This document shows positions 54,306-64,000 of a stretch of DNA of 64,000 bases, in pieces. Source of the DNA: Butyriboletus loyo (taxonomy: Eukaryota; Basidiomycota; Agaricomycetes; Boletales; Boletaceae); the NCBI GenBank assembly GCA_038093515.1, contig JBBPSI010000105.1, positions 1 to 64,000 of the forward strand, given 5' to 3'. Each line of letters begins with the position of its first letter. The first letter of the stretch is position 1. The notes below the pieces were generated by a model, which saw nothing but the letters and a program-made list of their open reading frames with translations, was not told where the DNA came from and did no database searches. Position numbers and translations under genes: made by a program.

Positions 54306-56476
54306 TCAAGCAAAGTTGGCCACTGCCAGGACAACTATTGATGAGACGACAGTCGTCCACGACGCCATATTGCCAATACTGCGCCTGCCACTTGCAACGT
54401 CTGCACTCTGCTGGCACAAGGTTGTACCTTTGAACAATGTCATTGGCATGAGTACCTGTCCAAACAACAAGGCGAGGGAACAAATGTTGCCATCGCCCAG
54501 AGTCAGTGTCAAGGCTATTCTTTACTACAAGCAACTTGATCATACTTTCGGCATCCCCTCATCCGATTGGATCGACACACCTCCATTCTCTTCCGCAATA
54601 AATGTACGACAGGTCAGCACGTCTACGAGTTGTTGTCTGGCCTTGTACACTGGATGTGTCACATTCCATCGCACAGAATTCATCTGCTGGCTACCAATAT
54701 TGGTCAGGAGTGCGAGCAAGGGCGGTTTTGATACCACCAGCGTGTTTGATGAATTGGCATCCAGAAACTGCATCTAATTGGGCAAGGTTAACTACCCCTC
54801 GTTTCCGACTGTCCTAGCTCGGACTTGAAATGGGAGAATAACTGACTGGGGTCGTCAAGAAATACGTTTCGGAGACGATTGCTGCTTTCCGAGCTTGATT
54901 TAGCGCTACGACCATCATATAGAGAGGGTGCTCGGAATCATATCGGGTGTGCCAGAGTCTATGATTGAGGTGAGTTGGCATAATGGGGTACAACCGGAAA
55001 CTTACGCTTCATGGTTGTTCGGAGTTTGGCCTCCTGAGAGTCCTTGTTCCTGTCCTGACACTTCATGAATCGAGATACCTTATCTTGTAACAGGGCCACG
55101 GCTTACCATAATAAAGCGTGGGGATACCATCGTGAATAAATGGCCAGACAATGGCATTCGCTCGAAGCTATGCTCAGCATTTCAATTGACATCTGGACAA
55201 GAATGCAGAGCTGCTCATACCGCGGGATCGCTGGTCAGCGAGCTGAAACGAGGTTGATCATGGTTCTCCAGGAACGACCCCGTCATGAAGGTTCCACTGG
55301 TATATTCGCCTTGCGATTGCTGAACAATGTTTTTCAATGCATTGAAGTCGCCTTCCGGTGATGTAAACGCGGGTACAAGTTCGAACCAGGCAGGATAATC
55401 CAGCACAGCGTTCATTACACCTTTCATAGCATCAACGGGCTGTTTTCCCTTGGCGATCGAAGTTCTTCGACTCACTAGTATAGGGACTGGTATAATTGAC
55501 GTCGACCGAATACACCTATCGAAAACGTCAGTCGCCTCCTTTCATGCCACATATTACATACCTCTCCCAGAGTGAAAACCCCCGCCTGATTCGTGAAGCT
55601 GCTCCAAAAGTCCCTGGAAACAAACTTGACTGTACTCAACCTCAGCCCATCCACTTGAAAGTCCTTGATCACGTTTTCGATCCAGTTGTTCAACGTCCCA
55701 ATGACCTCTGGGTTTTCTGTATTTACATCCGCCCATGGCATGTTCTCGTTCCCGAGCCAACACTGTTCAACCTCAGTTTGGTTACTGTAATCTGTAACCC
55801 AGCAGACCGAGTGGAAATCCGAGAGATCGGTGAAAGGGGAGAGTTCGGTGGTGTTTGTGACTTGCGTGGTTGCATTAGTGGTCGCAAGTTGCACAGCGGT
55901 AGCATTAAAAGGGCGGGGAGACACCATATGATTGACGACGACGTCGAGCATGAGGTACATCCCCCGCGCATGGAGGGAGTCGCTAAGGTTCTTCAAGTCA
56001 TTGACTGTGCCAAAATGTGGATTGAGTGTAGTCAGATCCTGCGGCCAATAGCTAGAGAGATATCTGTCAACAAGGGCGCCGGGGCGACGAGCGACGCGGC
56101 AAACGCACCCGTGGTAAGCCTCGCCCATCGGGGTCTGGCCCTCGACGTTGGAAAATGGGGGTGAGATCCAAATAGCATCAAAGCCCATGCCTTGGATGTA
56201 ATCGAGATGATCAATGATACCTCTCCAAGTGCCACCACAGTACTGCAGAGCAGATGTGTTGCAAGGAACGTTGTACGCAGTACCGTTGCTAACATCTTGA
56301 AGAGCAAACCTATCCGTCATGACCTACAACGCCATTGAGCGTCCACCCGCAATAGAAGAGGGTATTAAATGTACCTGGTAAATCGAGCGAGATCTCCATT
56401 GCTGCGCATCAGCAGCCGACGATTGCAAATTCAAGAAACCAGTAAACGTCAGTAAGAAAAGTACAGAGGAGAACAT
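54306..56476 (-). CDS. GH13 alpha-amylase-like protein, GPI-type tail, catalytic Asp replaced, one frame break
   Basis: Exons: 56476-56375, 56323-56109, 56051-55562, 55515-55221, 55167-55107, 55054-55006, 54958-54847, 54773-54546 and 54455-54306 (about 566 aa). A signal peptide (SSVLFLLTFTGFLNLQSSAA) leads to MTDRFA, DVVVNH (region I), FTLGE (III) and FLENHDQPRF (IV). Region II reads GLRLSTVKF where alpha-amylases have GLRIDTVKH, so the catalytic nucleophile is Ser. The C-terminus ends in a hydrophobic tail (TTVVSSIVVLAVANFA) after small residues, as for GPI anchors. Exon 4 holds one base too many near 55440-55475; a missed mini-intron or a true frameshift are both possible. It may be a wall protein without hydrolase activity, or a decaying gene. 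Confidence 0.8.
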
Positions 56477-57114
56477 TGCTGAGAGATTGAATGTCGGACC
56501 CGGCTCTCGTAGAACGCCCGCGATACTGAGCCAAGGTACAGGTGGGCGAGAGCTAGGGGAGGGATGGCATGCGCAGAGATGGACGACCGCGGCAGGATAT
56601 TTGTTCGAACGAACCTGTGTCATGATGCCGTTGAGCTTCGTCGGCAATTGGCCACATGTATAAATTGTATGTTGGAACACCCAACCGAGTGGAGCGTCGA
56701 CGCGTCGTCGTCACGTGTTACGAAAATCACTCACGAACCTTCAAACTCAAAGCTTCAACAAGTAGAGTAGCTTGACGACTGAAGTACTGATACCTCGCAA
56801 ACCGTTCTAATGGCCCAAATTTTGATTCAATTTCGAACAGATATGAAACCCTGTACTGGAAAACTGTTGTCTCCCAAATTCACATAGAGACACGGAAATG
56901 CTTCATTCAAAATTGACATCACCTTGCAACAACCAGTCCGAGATGCCTATTTCACTTCCTGGCGGCATTGAACTTGATCCTGCAACTTATCCAAGGGTGA
57001 AAAACGACCGCAGACCGTAGACGCTTGCATAGTCGAAAACGACTTGTCTTTACGTAAGTAATGAATTAGCGTCTGGAGGATTCCGGACCCAAAACGGCTG
57101 GTTCGAGAACTATC
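56477..57114. promoter_or_regulatory. Divergent region between amylase-like gene and SDR gene
   Basis: 638 bp separating two opposed starts; no gene was seen. Presumed to hold both promoters. Confidence 0.45.
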
Positions 57115-58253
57115 ATGTTTTCGAAGACACTGAATGAAGTCCTTCAAACCACTCAAAATTCACCACTATCAACAGCAACCGGCATCCTTGTAGTCGGTCT
57201 TTCGACTTTCTACCTCTTTCAATCCCGCAGATCGCGAAGGACGTCCAAAGTTTCCCCAGAACGCGAGCGCGTACTGATCCTCGGCGCAACGAGTGGTGTG
57301 GGGCGAACGTTGGCACACAAATACGCTTCTCGTGGTGCTTTCGTGTGCATAGTAGGCAGGCGACAATCCAAGCTAGACGAGGTGGTGCAGGAATGCAAGG
57401 AGCTCTCCGAGCGAGCGGGGTTCAAAGATCGCGTGCTAGGTGCTAGAGGGGATTGTGGGGATGTGCAAGACATGGTTCAGTTGCGCGAAAGACTTCACGG
57501 AGGTCAGTAGTAGTTTGAGATATCGCAGCGTGCGATGCTCATGCACGTCTATGTGACATCTATAGTATTGGGCGGATTCGACACTCTCATTCTCACGGCG
57601 GGTGTCTCTGCTCTCCAGCCACTTATGTCCGTTGCAGGTGTAGACATGTCTGCGCCAGACATCGTCGGCTCTCAGGCTAGTCCGGAGGGTATCCAACATG
57701 CTGTGAATGCAGCCACGGCTGCAGTGAATGGCAACTTCATCGGTCCTTACATTGCTGCTATCACGTTTGTAAGAACCCCGTACATTTTACTGAGAAATAC
57801 TTTGACGAGACATTTGCGCAGATCCCCCAACTCTCGTATACTTCATCATCTCCGTCGGTTCTTTTACTGTCGACCGCAGCAGCAGCGATTCCCGCCCCGA
57901 CACGCTCGCTCTATGCGGCCACGAAGTCTGCGTCGCTGCTCCTCTACCAATCGCTATCCATCGAACATCCTTCAATCACCTTCACATTGTTCCTCCCAGG
58001 AACCATCGAAGGTGATTTCCGCGCTTCCGCAGTCGACAATCCTCCTGGTGTTTCCGGACCCACAATTCACGAAACTGACCCAAACAAACACGGCTTGAAA
58101 CGCGAGTTCGTAGCGGACCGATGCATTCGTGCGATTGACACGGGTGAAAAGACAGTGTTTACACCTTTATATTTCAGAGCTGGGCATCTTCTCTACTGGA
58201 TATGGCCGGCGTTTGTCGAGTGGAGAGCAAGAATCAAGTACAACTTTAGGTGA
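57115..58253 (+). CDS. Membrane-anchored short-chain dehydrogenase/reductase (340 aa)
   Basis: Exons 57115-57502, 57566-57768 and 57822-58253, in frame. A transmembrane segment (GILVVGLSTFYLF, residues 23-35) is followed by a basic stretch. The nucleotide-binding motif is GATSGVG (57-63), the next conserved block is LILTAGVSA (in place of NNAG), and the catalytic pair Y228/K232 sits in YAATK. The Ser of the triad is likely in LLLSTAA. C-terminal LYFRAGHLLYWIWPAF may touch the membrane. NAD(P)-linked oxidoreductase of the ER or lipid-droplet type, resembling 3-ketosteroid or sphinganine reductase relatives; substrate unknown. Confidence 0.88.
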
Positions 58254-58581
58254 GGTCTGTAGGTTACCACCCCCGGGTCCTCGATGGACCTCGATGGGAA
58301 ACAGTCGATTGTACTGGTGTCCGACTGGTTGTGTAATTATTGTCAGCCTTTGTACTGTAGTTCAACAATATCATGGCTCTTTTGAGGCCACAATTGGTTT
58401 GAGGGCAACTTAGCAAGGCACGTGACCTTATCAGGGGGCACGCCACATCGCGAATAAATGTGATCATCCGGGTAAGTTACCAATCAGGTACTACTTAGGC
58501 CAACGCTAGATCTCTCACTAAAGCTTGTTTGATTCAAGGACATCTGACGTAGTAACTCGGAAGAGACTGGAAAGGACGTCA
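58254..58581. other. Intergenic, 328 bp
   Basis: Between the end of the SDR gene and the start of the ChaC gene; nothing recognised. Confidence 0.5.
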
Positions 58582-60141
58582 ATGGCCACCCTACCGTTCG
58601 TTGTATTCGGATATGGATCTCTCATTTTCAAGGTACTTCGTCATCACCTGGCCCTTGTAACTTGTGGCAGCTAAACCGCCGAGCGATCTCGGCCAACAGC
58701 CTCCCCCACACGTTATATCCCAAGGTGCGCCTTGCCAGCTGTCTGGTACCAGGTATGCTCTCAGCTCGCCCTTGAACGCCCCGCTAGTTCCTGGTTTCCT
58801 GAAAGGCTACGTCCGACGGTTCGCGCAAAAGTCCCACGACCACCGGGGGACGCCAGAAGTAAGTAGTAGGCCTCGTCACCTTCATCTTTACATTCTCCAC
58901 GCTCTTGCAAAAATATATTTGGGATTCGAGAACTGCCGCTGACATTCCGCGATTTTCGCACACGCTTTCCGTCATCCCAAGAACCCTGGACGCGTGGTGA
59001 CACTCGTTCATAAAGAAGACTGGGACAAATTTTCCGCGTCCGTGCGTGTTGTATTCACTTTTCTCCCTTCTCACCGGTCCCAGCGTTGAACAGGATGAGT
59101 TTCCGCATGAAGATATCGTATGGGGTGAATACTCCCATGTTTATATGACAAGAAATGTATTTATTCATAAGCTCACGATGGTGAACAGGCGTAGCGTATA
59201 CCATAGACCCGGAGTACGTCGCCGAAGTGCGCGATTACTTAGGTAAGTCCCGTCTTTGTCTTCGGACCTCCAGATACTGCGATCTCCCGGTTGTACCACG
59301 TCCTTAAAATGACAAATGACGTATCGGCGTCGCAGACTATCGGGAAAAGGTGCGTGTTTCATTTACGGTGGAGGTCGAACCTTCAGCGTTTGTGCGCCTA
59401 CAATCCATCTCACGCAAGAAATACATGTGTGTATATTTCGATTTGATGATGGCAGGACGGATACACGCTGGAAACACTGGATGTATATACCATAGACGAT
59501 GGCGTAGAGAAAGTCATCATACATGACGTACGTCCGCTTTCCCTCCCTCTCACGTTCACCGTTTGTATGTGTCACGACGCCCCAATGACTGACCTCTTGC
59601 GCCAGGCATATGTACGCACCCACCTTCACCTTCCGTTAGCGTCTGTGTTTAACGTGATGTCAACTAACGCGACATTTTCTGCACTCTGCAGTGCTACGTA
59701 GGCCGACCCGATAACCCTTCCTTCAGTATGGTCACGCTTACCTCTGTCGGAATCACGCATTGATAAGTACTACCAAATAGTCGGTTCAGAATCCCTCGAC
59801 GCCCTCGCAGCACACATCTGGCGCTCAGTCGGTCCTTCGGGTAAGAACAAGGTACATCCTGTCTCCTTTTTCCTCTCTTTTCATTCCTGATCACCATCCT
59901 GGGAACCCAAATGTATGCATGACACAGGAATACCTCTACCAACTCGCAGAGAGCGTACGCGCACTCGCACCGGCGTCCAACGATTCCCACCTGTTTGCTC
60001 TCGAGGTGAGTCACCGCTTATTCGCGTGGTTGTGCACGTCCATTCCCCACAGACTCTGGCCGAGACGTGACACTTACCATTGCATCATAGACTCGAATCA
60101 GACAACTCGACGAGGAGAAACGAGAGGAAGTGAAAAGGTAG
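58582..60141 (+). CDS. ChaC-type glutathione-specific gamma-glutamylcyclotransferase
   Basis: Thirteen short exons: 58582-58632, 58700-58724, 58788-58858, 58982-59041, 59094-59124, 59189-59242, 59336-59349, 59456-59527, 59606-59611, 59692-59725, 59781-59851, 59928-60005 and 60091-60141, giving 205 aa with a constant frame. FGYGSLIFK at the start is the substrate-binding loop; GFLKGYVRRFAQKSHDHRGT, GRVVTLV and GVAYTI follow as in ChaC proteins. The enzyme breaks glutathione into 5-oxoproline and Cys-Gly in the cytosol. Exon 9 is only six bases (GCATAT, Ala-Tyr) and is needed for DAYCYVG. Exon density is higher than in any other gene here. Confidence 0.92.
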
Positions 60142-61056
60142 CAAGAAGACCAGGGGAGCATGGAGGAGGTGATTGGGGATTGGGTGTATGGGGGACCGCC
60201 GGTGCGGGCTTGGAGCAGACGTTATAACCCCTCGACGATCACAATCTATGATACTAATCTCGAGAAATTTGCAAGCTAAACTGCGTATTTACTTTCTTGA
60301 TTCCATATCGATATAAGCAAGCTAGACCGCCGCGCATAGCAAGCACATCAAAAGGCAGAAATTGGTTTCCATTCAGTATCGCGGTCGGTAAATGTACTAT
60401 GCATAGTTACGGGACCTACTATAAGCCAGCGTGTTTACACGTGCATAGCTCACTGAATGCCACTTTTCTCATGCTCGTCGTCAACCATCTCAAAACTTCA
60501 GATCACACACAATGTCAGCGTCGACAAAAAAATCGCTCCAAGTTCTCATGACGTCGGATGCACACAATGCTATTCTGAACGCAGAAAGTTCAAAGAAGCC
60601 CTATCTCATGTTTCTTGTGTCGTCAAACAGTTCTACATGCCAAGTCAACGACTCCCGTACACCGTTCACCACCATTAAATCGACGTTTGTGCTCCGAGGG
60701 GAGAGTTGTTTGGTTGTGTTGGATTCAAAAGGATTGACCTGCCTTCTTTGGGCGATCTCGATCAGTGAACGTCCATTCGAGTCGTTTCACGAGGGTTGAG
60801 ACGGAGGACGGCAACAGGGATTGGTATGTCCAATTTTATTCTCTGTCGAAAAACAAACTTTCATACTTGCGCTCTGAGATCCTTCACAACCTCGACGGGG
60901 TCGATTTTGAATAGGTTCAGTCGAAAATGCATTCGGGCCAGCCGCCATAGCGGTCAACTGGTCAGCCTCCGATCCCAAGGGTATAAAATCCCTCGTGCTC
61001 AGACATGAAATGTTGGCTCTTTCGTCGTTATCTCCCTGGTCATCCTATCGCTTCCA
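60142..61056. other. Intergenic; right half belongs to the inverted duplication
   Basis: 60142-60454 shows nothing. From about 60455 the sequence is the duplicated upstream region of gene C. Confidence 0.55.
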
Positions 61057-62816
61057 ATGGCCAGACCGACGACTGAAATTGCCAACGCTACCATGACCCT
61101 CAAGGATGGACATATGTCACGTTCCGTACGTTGTTTCCACGCTTCCTTATAGCATTCGTTCATGGAGCTGACTTGGAACCTCAGACGATGGCAAGGCCGA
61201 AGCCGTTCGTGGTGACCAATGTTGCCACAAAGCGGTACGCCCCGACGAGGAATAGGACGCCGATACAGAGGTTTCCGCTGCGTGTCCCGCAACCAATGTT
61301 GATCAATGAACGATCGTCGGTCCCTCGTTTGGTACAGGCGAAGCAGACACCCCGACATGCTTCTTTGCTGGCCGTTCCGAAGGTGGGGCTGGGTCGTTCC
61401 TTGCCTAAGCCAGTGCCAACGCCAGCACCAAACAAGACGGCTAAGTTACACAAGCCGCTGTTGTTGCCTCGAGTATCATCTGCAGACCGGTCTTTTCCCG
61501 ATAGCACGCATGTCACGGAGCCAGAAGTGGAACTGTGCCGCACCTTGCCTATTCTGGTGCCCATGCCAGTGCTATCTGGAGACAAGTCTTTTCCCAAGAA
61601 GACGTTGGTTCCGAAGCCGCTGAAGACCATGGAGAGGTTGAAGGAAGGCGAGCTGGTGGGCCCGTGCCCAGCTTTAGTGAGGTGGACGCGGATCACGAGT
61701 GCGAGGGAACCCCCAACCCGACTCAGTTGCGTTCCACGTACCCGCACTTGTCAGTCTTCCGTGGCGGCTCCTAAGAAAAATCAAGATGTCACTGTCAAGA
61801 TTTTCACTACTGGTCTTCGCAACCTAGAACCTGCTTGCCCGAAGCCATCTGTCGACATTGGCACAGCTGAAACTACGGGGCGTACAAAGGCTCCAGAAGC
61901 TCCCACCGGGAAGCTGGTTGTAGCGAGCAGCGGTCACTCCAGAACACCGTTTTGGAATTGGAGGCAGACACCACCGAAGCCGATCATATGTCCCCATGCT
62001 GTCAAGCCAACATCCCACGTCGCATGGTCGCCACCACCATCTCCGGACCTGTCTTCCTTCCCATCACAGAGCTGGACGATCGTTGTCAATGTGAATGTTA
62101 AACGGACCGAGACATCGATGATAATCTGCGGAGAACAGACCCCCTCCAGCATGGGTGATGTGCCGAGCTCAGGTGTCACAAGCACGCCCGAGGATTCGTA
62201 TGGTCACTCCGAGTCTGATTTCTCTTCCCCCGTGTTATTGTCTTCCACCGTAGTCGCAGAATCCCCGGCGAGCCCAGCAGAACCTGTAGCTGGATCGAAT
62301 GGTATGGTGAAGATCGGCACCCCAACGAAAGAGCCATCTACTGAGGTTTCGCACACGGTCTGCGATGCGACAATCATCTCGCCCTCCGGGAACAGTACCA
62401 CGTCGATGGCCACACTCGCAAAGGTGATGGAAAGAAGCCAGGTGTCGTCGCCCACTAAGGTTTCAGACAATGGAAACAGAAACCGGATGACGGTCCGTCG
62501 GGCTTTTGAGATCGCCCGGACCTTCTTTTTGCCCTCGCAGGATACATTGCAGTCTGCTACTGAGGCCGCTGCCTGCAAGACGATAGGTGCCAATGTGTCA
62601 AGCATCCAAAAGCTATTCATTTCTCCGTTCGACAAGGATGCGAAGGTCTTGAAGGATCCAGTGACGCTGATGGAAATCGAGATGCTCAGGGCCCAGAGAA
62701 AGGTTGCGGGTGGTGGGATGGTCGATCCCCGCCTGGATCGCCTTGGTTCCCTCCCTGCAATGGCGATCGTCACGAAGCTTGGGACACCTAGTTCAGACTT
62801 CCCTGGTTCAATCTGA
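61057..62816 (+). CDS. Unrecognised Ser/Thr/Pro-rich protein, gene C copy 2 (566 aa)
   Basis: Exon 1 61057-61125, intron 61126-61184 (59 bp), exon 2 61185-62816, same layout as copy 1. The protein copies differ at scattered sites (for example APEAPTGKLV versus VAEAFIGKPV) with no stop or frameshift in either, suggesting that both have been kept open since the duplication. No recognised domain; helical C-terminus with DPVTLMEIEMLRAQ. Confidence 0.65.
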
Positions 62817-64000
62817 AGCATCGAGATGCGTGAAGCGTAGGTGGTGGGGTGAGGTTTCGGGTATACATTATCTTTCATTCCTTTCCTTTTCCGCCTACTT
62901 CCACATTCTTTTGCGGATATCGTTCTTCTTCGGTGGCTTCCGCTTCCAGCTTAGATATCTGTCGACTGTCAGGTCCTCAACTCAACTGACGCTCACGGAG
63001 TGGCTTTCCTGCGCCTTTTGACATCATCTCTGGGTCCACGATTACTTCGGACACGAGTTTCGATGATGCTCCATCGACCACTGTTCAACGACATCCATGG
63101 CGACCAACGTTCGTCAAGTAGATCAAGCCACTTGTACTGAGCTGGCAATGGACCCGCCGACAATTCTCTCATCTCTTGTTGACCTTAGATGCCTCACGGT
63201 AATACTGATCTACCCATTCATCAATGTTATGGCTCACTCTTCCACCTTGATTAAGTTCGAAGACCTTGTCTATGTTCCGGTGACAAGCCTTGGGGCGCCA
63301 ATGGCAGATCCAGCTTGTTTTTGACCGTGTCGGATATCTGCATCCCATTGACCCGAACGATACGATCTCCCGAATACTCCCGCCATGTTCCCTGCTATCA
63401 AGTTTCCGAGTGCCATATTTTCTTCAACATTTCAAAATACGGACGATCTCTTCAAGTATTTACAACGTCGATACCATCACACCGCGAGTCTCGTACATTC
63501 CTTTTTCCGACAAAGCCAAGCATCGATTGCCTCTGCAGTCTGACGACCTCGTCGCCCTTTGCAGACGCCGTAGCACCTCCCAGTCCCAGCAGAACCCCCC
63601 AGCCGTGTGGACGTCCACTCAGCCACCACTTTCACCCCCCCTCCTTCATGTCGATGCCTTCTCCCCTTCCTCTTCTCCGGCAGCCTGTATTTGCCTTGTC
63701 TCCAGTACGCCCACTTAGGGCGCGGAGAAAGGTTATGGGCGGTGGTGGCCAACCGATGTCCTCGCTGGACTTGGTTGGATTGGTCTGGTGCTTGTTCAGC
63801 TTTAGTGGCTACGAATGCAGTTCTGCTCTGCGACGACCCTGTTCGGTGGACGATGCAACAACGATGACAGAGACTCAGGACGTGTTTGCGTGAGTCGAAC
63901 GGCCATGATCGAGACGCGCTGGACGAGGTCGATAACAAGGGAACTTGAACAATCCGGGTTCGTTCGAGGTCGAAACAGGAGCTATCCCCAATGCTGCAAG
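62817..64000. other. Flank of gene C copy 2 to the window end
   Basis: A possible start at 63097 (MATNVRQVDQATCTEL) has a counterpart near 43627 on the minus strand, but the frames part after about 22 codons, so it is not called as a gene. Pro/Ser-rich frames at 63290-63870 are unsupported. Confidence 0.4.

Larger units (their letters stand above)
60455..64000 (+). repeat. Inverted segmental duplication, right arm (contains gene C copy 2)
   Basis: Matches the reverse complement of about 46275-42740 and runs off the window end. The arms are about 14 kb apart. Right-arm flank has small insertions and deletions relative to the left (for example near 63155 and 63350). Confidence 0.88.

Noticed and set aside
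1..64000. CRISPR arrays, tRNA or rRNA genes
   Set aside because: No regular direct repeats with unique spacers, no cloverleaf-like sequence and no rRNA core sequence was noticed; a tRNA scan would be needed to exclude tRNAs fully.

Overview
The window is nuclear DNA of a filamentous basidiomycete, most likely an Agaricomycete. The signs are many short (about 45-90 bp) GT-AG introns, chromodomain Ty3/gypsy retrotransposons, a KDZ transposase remnant beside a TET/JBP-like dioxygenase remnant, and ordinary fungal housekeeping genes. No prokaryotic features, tRNA, rRNA or CRISPR array were seen. All exon structures below were read by eye from splice signals, frame continuity and family resemblance.

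Positions 1-28519 are a transposon nest. A young Ty3/gypsy element fills 1-6899; its 5' LTR is cut by the window edge, and it carries gag, pol and an extra zinc-knuckle ORF after pol. Behind it lie an older LTR and ORF3 remnant on the opposite strand, a minisatellite (about 8190-9240), a TET/JBP-like dioxygenase pseudogene (9591-10876), a second minisatellite (about 11095-11425), and a KDZ transposase pseudogene (minus strand, about 12238-14420) split by a solo LTR. Next come interleaved gypsy fragments: element 2 at 15092-16276, element 3 at 16277-16965, element 4 with about 820-bp LTRs at 16966-23878, and element 5 at 23879-27092. The nest ends in a solo LTR that carries a second solo LTR inside it (27272-28519). 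Two LTR families recur: LTR1 (about 427 bp) and LTR2 (about 820 bp).

Positions 28520-33500 hold compact genes: an unknown two-exon gene, the RNA polymerase I subunit RPA12, the oligosaccharyltransferase subunit OST5 (convergent with RPA12, 36 bp apart), and a YOP1/REEP reticulon-like ER-shaping protein.

Positions 33500-50500 hold three copies of an unrecognised gene family with a PD-(D/E)XK-like C-terminal domain. Copy 2 is an intact 10-exon gene (1040 aa). Copies 1 and 3 are damaged. Copies 1 and 2 lie in inverted orientation around a GT25 glycosyltransferase gene. A second unrecognised gene (C, about 566 aa) sits between copies 2 and 3 and recurs at 61057-62816, within a long inverted duplication (about 42740-46275 and 60455-64000).

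Positions 50900-60150 hold four genes: an 11-exon gene joining an unrecognised N-terminal region to a DSBA/FrnE-like thioredoxin domain, a GPI-type GH13 alpha-amylase relative lacking its catalytic nucleophile, a membrane-anchored short-chain dehydrogenase, and a ChaC gamma-glutamylcyclotransferase with a 6-nt microexon.
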